Part shown: piece by piece, positions 1-6,178 of the stretch
Layout: every line of letters starts with the position of its first letter
Numbering within the stretch: the stretch's first letter is position 1
Position numbers and translations under genes: made by a program
Notes under the pieces: generated by a model
Seen by the model: the letters and a program-made list of their open reading frames with translations, nothing else
The model's database searches: none
Told to the model about the DNA's origin: nothing
DNA from: Haemophilus parahaemolyticus
GTDB taxonomy: Bacteria > Pseudomonadota > Gammaproteobacteria > Enterobacterales > Pasteurellaceae
NCBI RefSeq assembly: GCF_018373095.1
Contig: NZ_JAHAHT010000077.1
Coordinates: 1-8,617, forward strand
Length of the DNA: 8,617 nt
Reading direction: 5' to 3'

Positions 1-214
1 TAATCGAGAAGAAGATATCACTTCAGTAATCTCTGTTGGTGATGCAATCGAAGCAAAATTTACTGGTGTTGATCGTAAAGCTCGCGTAATCAACTTATCT
101 GTTCGAGCTAAAGCGGAAGCTGAAGAATCAGCAGCAATTGCTCAAGTGAACAAACAAGAAGTTGAAGTACCAAACGCAATGGCAGCAGCATTTGCTCAAG
201 CTAAAGGCGAATAA
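1..214 (+). CDS. rpsA: 30S ribosomal protein S1, C-terminal end (partial)
   Basis: The window opens inside this gene. Reading from base 2 gives 70 codons and a TAA at 212-214. The start of this piece (SVGDAIEAKFTGVDRKARVINLSVRAK) is the end of the last S1/OB-fold RNA-binding repeat. It is followed by the low-complexity tail with VNKQE and NAMAAAFAQAKGE that closes gamma-proteobacterial S1 proteins. S1 binds mRNA on the small ribosomal subunit and helps initiate translation on structured or weak Shine-Dalgarno leaders. The position just upstream of ihfB is the arrangement known from E. coli. Only the last eighth or so of the protein is visible, so nothing can be said about the rest. The identity is secure from the tail sequence together with the gene order. 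Confidence 0.95.
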   Translation, partial: NREEDITSVISVGDAIEAKFTGVDRKARVINLSVRAKAEAEESAAIAQVNKQEVEVPNAMAAAFAQAKGE

Positions 215-235
215 TTCACACTTCTAGTGTAATCA

Positions 236-265
236 AGGCGGATATGTGTTTAAGCATATCCGCTT
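236..265 (+). terminator. Hairpin after rpsA, possible weak terminator
   Basis: A perfect 9-bp inverted repeat (GCGGATATG at 238-246 and CATATCCGC at 255-263) with an 8-base loop starts 24 bases after the rpsA stop. A G-T and an A-T pair extend it to 236 and 265. The bases after it (TAGTTACAAT) are not a proper T-run, so termination may be partial or the stem may mainly protect the rpsA 3' end. Confidence 0.5.
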
Positions 266-348
266 AGTTACAATAGAATATTGCAGCGACTGATTATATT
301 TAAGTAAAGAGGGATATTTAAATCTAATTAGTTCATAGGATAGAAAAT

Positions 349-630
349 ATGACTAAGTCAGAATTAGTGGCTAACTTAACAACGTTGAATCCATTACTTC
401 CTTCCCATGCAATTGAAGAGGGTACTAATGAAATTTTAGAAAAAATTGTTTCTGCATTAGCAATGGGTGAACGTATTGAAATTCGAGGATTTGGTAGTTT
501 CTCCATACGTGATAGAGACGTGCGTGTTGCTCGTAATCCTAAAAATGGAGAGCACGTTAAACTTGAAGCCAAAACAGTCGCACATTTCAAAGCAGGAAAA
601 AAACTCAAAGAGTGTGTTGATTTAGTCTAG
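349..630 (+). CDS. ihfB: Integration host factor subunit beta
   Basis: IHF-beta pairs with IHF-alpha (encoded elsewhere) to bind a degenerate consensus site in the minor groove and bend DNA by more than 160 degrees. It acts in nucleoid structure, transcription, replication and recombination. The 93 residues match the family length of about 94 and begin MTKSEL as in E. coli. The DNA-binding core GERIEIRGFGSFS lies at residues 40-52 and contains Glu44 and Arg46, the residues known to read the TTG part of the consensus. RNPKNG at 62-67 holds Pro64, the residue that intercalates at the tip of the beta arm. The C-terminal HFKAGKKLK is also typical. An AGGA at 337-340 lies 8 bases before the ATG. 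The gene follows rpsA and leads a compact cluster with lapA, lapB and pyrF. Confidence 0.96.
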   Translation: MTKSELVANLTTLNPLLPSHAIEEGTNEILEKIVSALAMGERIEIRGFGSFSIRDRDVRVARNPKNGEHVKLEAKTVAHFKAGKKLKECVDLV

Positions 631-648
631 TTTTTTATGAAGGTAGAT

Positions 649-936
649 ATGATTAAATATATTTTAGGTTTTGTAATTGTATTAACGGTAATTTTAGTTA
701 GTATTACTATTGGAGCAAATAACGATCAGCTCATTACGTTCAATTATGTTATTGCACAAAGCGAATTACGTTTATCTACCCTTGTTGCCATCTTATTTGG
801 ATTTGGATTAATTCTAGGTTGGTTGATTACAGGTATTTTCTACCTTAAAGTGAAATTGCAAAATATGGCATTAAATCGCCGTGTTAAACGCCAATCACAA
901 CAAATTACCGAACTGACCTCGCCTAAGGCTGAATAA
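649..936 (+). CDS. lapA: Lipopolysaccharide assembly protein A (LapA/YciS, DUF1049)
   Basis: Small inner-membrane protein that works with LapB in controlling lipopolysaccharide synthesis, largely through the stability of LpxC. From the chosen start it has 95 residues. There is a first membrane span at about 3-21, the conserved segment GANNDQLITFNYVIAQSELRLSTL at 22-45, a second span at about 45-66, and a basic, helical cytoplasmic tail rich in R, K and Q. This order matches E. coli LapA. An ATG at 637 is in frame and would add MKVD, but nothing resembling a ribosome binding site precedes it. AAGG at 640-643 stands 5 bases before the ATG at 649, and starting there gives the family N-terminus (MIKYILGFV versus MKYLLIFLL). 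The TAA stop shares its last A with the lapB ATG, implying translational coupling. Confidence 0.93.
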   Translation: MIKYILGFVIVLTVILVSITIGANNDQLITFNYVIAQSELRLSTLVAILFGFGLILGWLITGIFYLKVKLQNMALNRRVKRQSQQITELTSPKAE

Positions 937-2132
937 TGCTTGAATTATTGTTCCTTTTACTTCCAGTTGCTGCCCTTTATGGTTGGTATATGGGGCGAAG
1001 AAATGCTAAAAAGGATCAAGAAACTGTTCAAAATCAATTTTCCCGCGACTATATGACGGGATTAAACTTTCTCTTATCTAATCAGCAAGAAAAAGCGGTT
1101 GATCTTTTTCTTTCTATGTTGCAAAAGCAAGAGTCCGAAAATCAGATTTCTCAAGAATCACAATTTGAGGCAGAACTTACATTAGGCAATTTATTCCGCT
1201 CTCGTGGTGAAGTTGATCGTGCTTTACGCATCCACCAAGCAATAGACGCCAGTCCTGATTATTCTATTGAGCAAAAACTACTCGCCAAACAGCAGCTAGC
1301 TAAAGATTTCTTGGTAGCGGGCTTCTATGATAGAGCAGAAAATTACTATATTTTATTGCTTGATGAACCTGATTTTGCTGTTAATTCCCTCACACAATTG
1401 ATGACCATTTATCAAAAAACTAAAGAGTGGAAAAAAGCAATAAATGTCTCGGAAAAACTGCTGCAAATTTCTTCTAAGACGGACAAAACACCACTAGCTC
1501 ATTATTATTGTGAATATGCACAAGCGGTTAAAAATGATGATCAAAAAGCTTTCTTAGATGCATTGAATAAAGCATTGTCTCATTTGCCAAATTGTTGTAG
1601 AGCTTCTATGTTACTGGGGGATTTTTACTTAACGAATAAGCAATTTCGCTTGGCAGCAGATTATTACGAGGCCGTGCTCGGTCAGAATGTTGATTATATT
1701 GGCGAAGTATTAGATAAAATTAAGAATTGCTATTTAGCCTTAAACGATCTTGCAGGCTATGAACTCTTTTTGATTAAGGCAAATCAAGTAAAACAAAATC
1801 CAAATGTTGATTTAGCTTTAACACGGTTAATTGATGAAAAAGATGGTAAAATCGCTGCACAATCTAAATTGTATCAGCAGTTATGCCAATTCCCCAATAT
1901 GCTTACGTTCCACCGTTTTATCTATTACCAAATTAACGAAGCAGAAGAGGGAAATGGTAAAGAAAGCCTGATTTTGATACATAATATGGTGGGCGAACAA
2001 ATTAAAAAGAGTTTTAAATATCGTTGCTCAAATTGTGGCTACCAAAGCTACCGTTTAAGCTGGTATTGCCCATCTTGCCGTCACTGGGAAACGATTAAAA
2101 CTACACACAGTATTGAACCACAATCTCACTAA
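936..2132 (+). CDS. lapB: Lipopolysaccharide assembly protein B (LapB/YciM)
   Basis: Membrane-anchored TPR scaffold. In E. coli it presents LpxC to the FtsH protease and so limits lipopolysaccharide synthesis, acting with LapA and YejM. It has 398 residues here against about 389 in E. coli. An N-terminal anchor (about 1-18) ends in GRRNAKK. A long run of helical TPR repeats follows, with repeat-like segments such as LTLGNLFRSRGEVDRALRIH and AKDFLVAGFYDRAENYY. The C-terminal rubredoxin-like zinc knuckle has CxxC pairs at Cys364/Cys367 and Cys378/Cys381 (YRCSNCGY and WYCPSCRHW), all four ligands intact. Its ATG overlaps the lapA stop by one base, with AAGG at 925-928 as ribosome binding site inside lapA. 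A perfect uptake sequence lies within the gene at 1520-1528. Confidence 0.95.
   Translation: MLELLFLLLPVAALYGWYMGRRNAKKDQETVQNQFSRDYMTGLNFLLSNQQEKAVDLFLSMLQKQESENQISQESQFEAELTLGNLFRSRGEVDRALRIHQAIDASPDYSIEQKLLAKQQLAKDFLVAGFYDRAENYYILLLDEPDFAVNSLTQLMTIYQKTKEWKKAINVSEKLLQISSKTDKTPLAHYYCEYAQAVKNDDQKAFLDALNKALSHLPNCCRASMLLGDFYLTNKQFRLAADYYEAVLGQNVDYIGEVLDKIKNCYLALNDLAGYELFLIKANQVKQNPNVDLALTRLIDEKDGKIAAQSKLYQQLCQFPNMLTFHRFIYYQINEAEEGNGKESLILIHNMVGEQIKKSFKYRCSNCGYQSYRLSWYCPSCRHWETIKTTHSIEPQSH
1520..1528 (+). repeat. Apl-type DNA uptake signal sequence
   Basis: Perfect ACAAGCGGT, followed by an AT-rich stretch (TAAAAATGAT). It lies inside the lapB reading frame. In Pasteurellaceae of the Actinobacillus/Mannheimia branch this 9-mer is the preferred core for DNA uptake during competence. 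Confidence 0.75.
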
Positions 2133-2143
2133 TTGGAGTTTTT

Positions 2144-2836
2144 ATGAATAATAAAGTTATCGTTGCACTTGACTATGAAACAGAGTATGAAGCACTGAAT
2201 TTTGTTGATCAGGTTGATCCTTCACTTTGTCGCTTAAAAGTAGGCAAAGAAATGTTTACAACGCTCGGTACAAATTTTGTGAAACAACTCCACGAACGTA
2301 AGTTTGATGTGTTCTTAGATTTAAAATATCACGATATTCCAAACACCGTAGCTCGTGCTGTGCGTTCGGCAGCAGATTTAGGTGTATGGATGGTTGATCT
2401 TCATGCTTCTGGCGGTTTAGCGATGATGGAACAGGCTCGTAAAATTCTTGAGCCATACGGTAAAGATGCCCCATTATTGATTGCAGTAACTGTATTAACC
2501 AGTATGGAAGATTTAGACTTGTTACAAATCGGTATTAACGCTTCGCCAATGGAGCAAGTAATTCGCTTAGCTCATTTGGCTCAACGTGCGGGCTGTGATG
2601 GCGTAGTTTGCTCACCAAAAGAAGTGGAAGTATTGCGTACTCACTGTGGTAAAGATTTCAAACTTGTGACCCCGGGTATTCGTCCTGAAGGAAGTGATTT
2701 TGGTGACCAACGCCGTGTAATGACTCCAAAACAAGCAATTGAAACAGGTTCAGATTTCCTTGTTATCGGCCGCCCCATTACTCAAGCTGAAGACCCGCTT
2801 GCGGTACTTAAAAGCATTAACGCAAGTATTGCGTAA
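2144..2836 (+). CDS. pyrF: Orotidine-5'-phosphate decarboxylase
   Basis: Catalyses the last step of de novo UMP synthesis, decarboxylating orotidine 5'-phosphate to UMP in the cytoplasm. The 230 residues form one complete TIM-barrel, close to the usual bacterial length of 230-245. Asp10 (VALDY) and Lys32 (LKVGKE) are in place. The catalytic signature DLKYHDIPNT at 59-68 carries Asp59, Lys61 and Asp64. The phosphate-binding segments VTPGIRP at 175-181 and VIGRPIT at 207-213 are also present, with Arg210 conserved. All residues expected for activity are therefore there. It starts 11 bases after the lapB stop with TGGAG at 2133-2137 as ribosome binding site, and is probably transcribed with ihfB-lapA-lapB. 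The next gene, yciH, is separated by an intrinsic terminator, although it lies in the same reading frame with no second stop codon between. Confidence 0.97.
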   Translation: MNNKVIVALDYETEYEALNFVDQVDPSLCRLKVGKEMFTTLGTNFVKQLHERKFDVFLDLKYHDIPNTVARAVRSAADLGVWMVDLHASGGLAMMEQARKILEPYGKDAPLLIAVTVLTSMEDLDLLQIGINASPMEQVIRLAHLAQRAGCDGVVCSPKEVEVLRTHCGKDFKLVTPGIRPEGSDFGDQRRVMTPKQAIETGSDFLVIGRPITQAEDPLAVLKSINASIA

Positions 2837-2862
2837 TTGTGCATAATTAAAAAAACTTACTT

Positions 2863-2886
2863 ATCCCCTCGCTTGAGGGGATTTTT
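2863..2886 (+). terminator. Intrinsic terminator between pyrF and yciH
   Basis: A perfect 8-bp stem, ATCCCCTC at 2863-2870 and GAGGGGAT at 2875-2882, closes a GCTT loop and runs directly into TTTTT (2882-2886). A stretch of A residues (2849-2855) precedes it. It lies 27 bases after the pyrF stop and 25 bases before the yciH ATG, so it probably ends or attenuates the ihfB-pyrF transcript. Confidence 0.8.
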
Positions 2887-2911
2887 ATCTGGACTATTTA
2901 TAGGAATTATT

Positions 2912-3223
2912 ATGACATTAGTCTATTCAACAGAAATCGGCAGAATTAAGCTAGAAAAAATAAAAGAAGAACGTCCAAAAGGTGACGGTATCGTTCGTAT
3001 TCAACGCCAAACAAGCGGTCGAAAAGGAAAAGGCGTTTGCATTATCACAGGTTTAGATTTAGAAGATACCGAATTAAAATTCCTTGCTACAGAACTAAAA
3101 AAACGCAGTGGCGTAGGAGGTTCAGTCAAAAATGGCACGATTGAAATCCAAGGTGATAACCGAGAATTGCTTAAACAAGTTTTAGAACAGAAAGGTTTTA
3201 AGGTGAAATTAGCTGGGGGCTGA
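2912..3223 (+). CDS. yciH: YciH, SUI1/eIF1-like translation factor
   Basis: Bacterial member of the eIF1/SUI1 family. E. coli YciH has been implicated in initiation fidelity and translational repression under stress, but its role is not fully settled. The protein has 103 residues (E. coli about 108): a short variable lead beginning MTLVYSTEIGRIK, then the SUI1 domain from about residue 21 (RPKGDGIVRIQRQTSGRKGKGV) to the end (FKVKLAGG), nearly identical to the E. coli pattern, including the basic GRKGKG loop. The frame is open back to a TTG right after the pyrF stop, but that extension runs through the terminator hairpin and has no ribosome binding site. The ATG at 2912 has AGGA at 2902-2905, 6 bases upstream, and matches the family N-terminus. 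I saw no convincing promoter of its own, so expression may rely on readthrough from pyrF. Confidence 0.94.
   Translation: MTLVYSTEIGRIKLEKIKEERPKGDGIVRIQRQTSGRKGKGVCIITGLDLEDTELKFLATELKKRSGVGGSVKNGTIEIQGDNRELLKQVLEQKGFKVKLAGG
3011..3019 (+). repeat. Apl-type DNA uptake signal sequence
   Basis: Perfect ACAAGCGGT followed by CGAAAAGGAAAA. It lies within yciH and encodes the TSG(R) part of the conserved RQTSGRKGKG loop, so the uptake word is accommodated inside a conserved protein motif. Confidence 0.75.
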
Positions 3224-3273
3224 TTTCAGCCTGAAAATATTAAAAAACTAAATGTAAAATTTAGGTGAAATTT

Positions 3274-3307
3274 AACCGCTTGTAGTGAAAGCTACAAGCG
3301 GTTTTTT
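3274..3307 (+). terminator. Terminator made of two inverted uptake sequences, after yciH
   Basis: A perfect 12-bp stem (3274-3285 with 3292-3303) closes a 6-base TGAAAG loop and is followed by a T-run to 3307. Each arm contains a complete uptake core: ACCGCTTGT at 3275-3283 (minus strand) and ACAAGCGGT at 3294-3302 (plus strand). It lies between convergent yciH and the ushA remnant. The T-run favours termination of yciH, while the minus-strand side (AAATTT) is weaker. Paired uptake sequences serving as terminators are known from Pasteurellaceae. Confidence 0.88.
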
Positions 3308-3324
3308 AGATATAAAAGTCGATT

Positions 3325-4240
3325 TTAATTTTTGAAAATCACATCTTCTTTCGGATCATAATCTGTTGCTTTTAACACTTTGTTTTCTTCAAAGTATTTT
3401 TTTAACATTTCCGCATCAATAAAGCCTGTATTGACGTAAGTAGGGTGATTTTTCATCACTGGATAGCCATCACCACCGCCTGTTAAATAATCAGGAATAG
3501 AGATTTTATAAGTTTTGTTCATATCTAAAGGCTGACCACCAACTTTTACATCTGAGATGTTTTTTGCACTGCGATCAACAACCATTGAAATACCTGCAAG
3601 TTGTGGATAGCCACCAGTGTCCGTCTGTTTTAATGCTACTGTTGTTAAGAAATCCACTAATTCTTGACCTTTCAAATCAAGCGTAGAAATCATATTACCG
3701 AATGGTTGAACGGTTAAAATATCTTTATAGCTTACATCGCCTTCAGGTAATGAAGCACGAACACCACCACTATTCATAATACCAATATCCGCTTTCACAC
3801 GTTCCATTTGTGATTGGGCGATTAAACGACCTAAATTGGTTTGTTCAAAACGAACTGCCTCACGTTTACCATTGAAGATACCATCAGTTTTACCGACGAT
3901 AACGCCTAATGTTTTATCGCCTTCATCTTGGTATTTTTTCAATTTAGCGTGTAATACTGCATCAGGTTGAATCTCTTCGGCATAAAGTTTGTATTCACGC
4001 GTGCCATCTTCTTTTTTGATAGTTTCTTTTAAGTTAATTGGAATTAGCTTGTAATCTACTAAAGTGGCTTTACCATTTTCAAATTCGAAATCAGTACGCT
4101 CTAAATATTCACCCCATTCGCCTAATTGCATAATCCAAGAACTTTTTTGGTAATCTGGTTTACATGCTATTGTTGGTTTGTATTTTCGATAAATTGACCT
4201 TTTTCATTGAAATAAACGGTATCGTATGTATGACTGTATA
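3325..4240 (-). pseudogene. ushA: Truncated, frameshifted UshA-type 5'-nucleotidase / UDP-sugar hydrolase
   Basis: The clean open part (4131 down to 3325, 268 codons) is the C-terminal nucleotide-binding domain of periplasmic UshA. It shows QTNLGRLIAQ at 97-106, MNSGGVRASLPEGDVSYKDIL at 119-139, VQPFGN at 141-146 and TGGGDGYP at 217-224. In UshA-type enzymes this domain holds the nucleoside-stacking aromatic residues. Intact UshA is about 550 residues. The metallophosphoesterase domain with the catalytic metal ligands is missing, as are the signal peptide and any ribosome binding site. Homology continues above 4131 in the same frame (ACKPDYQKSSWIMQ, compare PCKPDQQNGIWIVQ in E. coli). It then jumps to another frame (YDTVYFNEKGQFIENT) that ends at a TAG at 4169-4167; the first frame has a TGA at 4206-4204. 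One frameshift between 4167 and 4206 would join them. The piece abuts the dgkA stop, as if an upstream deletion removed the rest. Confidence 0.85.
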
Positions 4241-4243
4241 ATA

Positions 4244-4606
4244 TTAGAACAAAAGGATTAAGCCCCAAGTAATAGCAAAGAGCACCATTGCTACGAAAAC
4301 AGCAGCAGAGCCAATATCTTTGGCACGACCTGAAAGTTCGTGATATTCCGAGCCGATGCGGTCGACAACCGATTCCACTGCGCTATTGAGTAATTCAGCA
4401 ATCAAGACAATAAAAATGCTACCAAGAAGTAAAATTTTCTCGATAGCATCATTGCCGAGCCAAAACGCCAGCGGAATTAAAATAATTGCTAACCAAACTT
4501 CTTGGCGAAAAGCCGCTTCATTGATATATGCTGATTTCAAGCCTTTCATTGAATAGCCTGCTGCTCGAATAACTCGTGTAAAATTTGCTTTATTTTCAGG
4601 TTTCAT
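4244..4606 (-). CDS. dgkA: Diacylglycerol kinase
   Basis: Small integral-membrane enzyme that phosphorylates diacylglycerol with MgATP to phosphatidic acid, recycling the diacylglycerol left by membrane-derived oligosaccharide and lipopolysaccharide modification. It has 120 residues (E. coli about 122): an amphipathic N-terminal helix and three membrane spans at roughly 36-51, 56-73 and 99-119. The catalytic segment ELLNSAVESVVDRIG at 71-85 contains Glu71, Asn74, Glu78 and Asp82, equivalent to E. coli Glu69, Asn72, Glu76 and Asp80. Glu30 and the pair Lys96-Asp97 are also conserved. All known key residues are present, so it should be active. A GGA at 4616-4614 lies 7 bases before the ATG. It is divergent from sstT, and the ushA remnant begins immediately behind its stop. 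Confidence 0.96.
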   Translation of the reverse strand: MKPENKANFTRVIRAAGYSMKGLKSAYINEAAFRQEVWLAIILIPLAFWLGNDAIEKILLLGSIFIVLIAELLNSAVESVVDRIGSEYHELSGRAKDIGSAAVFVAMVLFAITWGLILLF

Positions 4607-4630
4607 AACTTAATCCAAAAAAAGAAAAAC

Positions 4631-4666
4631 GGGCGATATTTTATCTAAAGAAATCGTTTGTAACAA
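4631..4666 (-). promoter_or_regulatory. Candidate dgkA promoter
   Basis: On the minus strand TTGTTA (4666-4661) is followed after 17 bases by TAAAAT (4643-4638), which would start transcription near 4631, about 25 bases before the dgkA ATG. The spacing is ideal and each box is close to the sigma-70 consensus. Confidence 0.5.
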
Positions 4667-4692
4667 AGATAAAATCACTTTTTAAACAAAAA

Positions 4693-4722
4693 TTAACCAG
4701 TTATAACGTAAATAGGCATAAT
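4693..4722 (+). promoter_or_regulatory. Possible sstT promoter (weak match)
   Basis: TTAACC (4693-4698) and CATAAT (4717-4722) are separated by 18 bases in the dgkA-sstT intergenic region. An alternative pair is TTGTAA (4658-4663) and TTTAAA (4681-4686) with 17 bases between. The region is so AT-rich that chance matches are common; one of these is likely but I cannot choose firmly. Confidence 0.25.
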
Positions 4723-4837
4723 TTTTTATCTGAATTGAACTTTTCCCTATTCCATTAAAAGAAATTTTCGGCTAATCTGAGAACTCATCATTTATCGATG
4801 AATAATTGGTCTTTTATTTTTTCAGAAGTGAAACATT

Positions 4838-6055
4838 ATGAGTAATTCTTTATCTTCAAAACTACTAGGCGGTAATCTTGTATTACGTATCGCAGTAGGT
4901 CTAATCTTAGGGATAGGCTTAGCCCTTGTAAATCCTGAATGGGCAAAAGATGTTGGCGTTTTAGGTCAATTCTTTGTGAAATCTTTACGTGCTATCGCGC
5001 CGATCTTAATTTTTGTCTTGGTTATGTCGACCATCGCAAATAAAGAAGTGGGCTCAGATAGTAAAATCAAGCCGATTCTTGTACTCTACGTACTAGGTAC
5101 ATTTGTGGCTGCATTAACAGCTGTAGTATTAAGCTTCCTATTTCCAACGACTTTAGAATTAGTCGCAAGCCCTGATGGCTTAGCACCGCCAGATGGTATC
5201 GGTCAAATTATTAAAACCGTGGTATTTAACCTTGTTGATAATCCTCTTCAAGCCCTTGCAAATGCAAATTTCATCGGTATTTTAGCGTGGTCTATCGGTT
5301 TAGGTATTGCATTACGCCACTCTTCACCAAGCACTAAAACATTCTTAAGTGACTTTGCTGATGCGGTTTCAGCTGTTGTTAAAGTTGTTATTGCCTTAGC
5401 ACCAATTGGTATTTTCGGTTTAGTCGCAGATACATTTGCGACTAACGGTTTAGATGCTTTCATTGGCTATGGTCGTTTATTATTAGTATTACTCGGTGCA
5501 ATGGTGATTGTTGCATTCATCTTAAACCCACTTATCGTGTGGTGGAAAATACGTCGCAATCCATACCCACTTACTTTCATCTGCTTACGTGAAAGTGGCG
5601 TGATGGCATTCTTTACCCGTAGTTCTGCAGCGAATATTCCTGTAAATATGGGGTTATCAAAACGCTTAGGTTTACGTGAAGAGATTTATTCACTTTCTAT
5701 CCCACTTGGTGCAAACATTAATATGGCGGGGGCTGCAATTACCGTTACTGTATTAACACTTGCAGCGGCTTACACACAAGGTATTGTGCCTGATTTCTGG
5801 TCTGCGTTATTATTAAGTATTGTGGCTTCAATTTGTGCTTGTGGTGCATCTGGTGTAGCAGGAGGTTCACTCTTATTAATTCCATTAGCATGTAGCTTAT
5901 TTAACATCCCGAACGATATTGCCGCACAAGTAATAGGTGTAGGCTTTATCATTGGGGTTATACAAGATTCAGCTGAAACAGCGTTGAACTCATCAACAGA
6001 CGTATTATTTACCGCTGCGGTAAGTATGGCTGAAGATCACAAAGAAAATTCATAA
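4838..6055 (+). CDS. sstT: Serine/threonine:sodium symporter SstT
   Basis: Inner-membrane carrier of the dicarboxylate/amino acid:cation symporter family (DAACS) that takes up L-serine and L-threonine with sodium. It has 405 residues against 414 in E. coli. Signatures follow the E. coli order: TRSSAANIPVN at 260-270 (serine-rich re-entrant hairpin 1), GANINMAGAAITVTVLTLAA at 291-310 (the unwound helix that binds sodium and substrate), CACGASGVAGGSLLLIPLA at 333-351 (hairpin 2), and DSAETALNSSTDVLFTAA at 377-394 (substrate-binding last helix). Hydrophobic segments fill most of the remainder. The ribosome binding site is only moderate (AGAAG at 4824-4828), but the N-terminus fits the family. 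The gene is divergent from dgkA and is followed after 10 bases by a 26-codon ORF. E. coli sstT is a known GcvB small-RNA target; that cannot be judged from this window. Confidence 0.96.
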   Translation: MSNSLSSKLLGGNLVLRIAVGLILGIGLALVNPEWAKDVGVLGQFFVKSLRAIAPILIFVLVMSTIANKEVGSDSKIKPILVLYVLGTFVAALTAVVLSFLFPTTLELVASPDGLAPPDGIGQIIKTVVFNLVDNPLQALANANFIGILAWSIGLGIALRHSSPSTKTFLSDFADAVSAVVKVVIALAPIGIFGLVADTFATNGLDAFIGYGRLLLVLLGAMVIVAFILNPLIVWWKIRRNPYPLTFICLRESGVMAFFTRSSAANIPVNMGLSKRLGLREEIYSLSIPLGANINMAGAAITVTVLTLAAAYTQGIVPDFWSALLLSIVASICACGASGVAGGSLLLIPLACSLFNIPNDIAAQVIGVGFIIGVIQDSAETALNSSTDVLFTAAVSMAEDHKENS

Positions 6056-6146
6056 GGAGAACAAAATGGGTACATTTGGTTACGCAATGATGACAGTTGT
6101 TGCATCACTTGCCATGATCTGTTTTTTAGCATTTAGTATTTTCTAA
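6054..6146 (+). CDS. 26-residue hydrophobic small protein in the sstT operon (unrecognised); ORF 6066-6146 plus its ribosome binding site
   Basis: I do not recognise this protein. The ATG at 6066 opens 26 codons ending with TAA at 6144-6146. The peptide begins MGTFGYAMMTVVASLAMICF and ends LAFSIF. It is uncharged apart from its termini and long enough for one membrane span (about residues 5-25). Support for translation is unusually good: a perfect AAGGAGA at 6054-6060 overlaps the sstT stop and stands 5 bases before the ATG, much stronger than the ribosome binding site of sstT itself. The operon position suggests an accessory subunit of the symporter, by analogy with the small partner peptides known for some secondary and primary transporters, or a toxin-like membrane peptide. 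That is inference; no motif fixes a function. Confidence 0.72.
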   Translation, partial: KENKMGTFGYAMMTVVASLAMICFLAFSIF

Positions 6147-6178
6147 TTGTGTTATAAAGAGAGTGGCATCCTATCTTG

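Noticed and set aside
264..300. ihfB promoter around TTGCAG (281-286) or TATATT (295-300)
   Set aside because: No -35/-10 pair with 16-18 base spacing could be assembled; a promoter is likely here from E. coli precedent but I cannot place it.
333..608. Open frame on the minus strand across ihfB
   Set aside because: It is antisense to a clearly conserved gene, has no ribosome binding site and no recognisable protein; the same applies to other short antisense frames inside pyrF (2256-2474), dgkA (4356-4556), sstT (5248-5463, 5770-5952) and nagE (7050-7232).
2873..2900. Promoter-like pair TTGAGG / TATTTA before yciH
   Set aside because: The transcript would start about 5 bases before the yciH ATG and lose its ribosome binding site; the -35 lies in the terminator stem.
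2837..2911. TTG start at 2837 giving yciH a 25-residue extension
   Set aside because: The extension reads through the terminator hairpin, lacks a ribosome binding site and is absent from the YciH family; the ATG at 2912 has AGGA at proper distance.
3212..3235. GGCTGA / TCAGCC inverted repeat over the yciH stop
   Set aside because: Only 6 bp, no T-run after it, and a much stronger terminator follows at 3274-3307.
6066..6146. Assigning the 26-residue peptide to the MetS-type small subunits of NSS transporters
   Set aside because: Apart from size and hydrophobicity I see no shared motif, and SstT belongs to a different transporter family.
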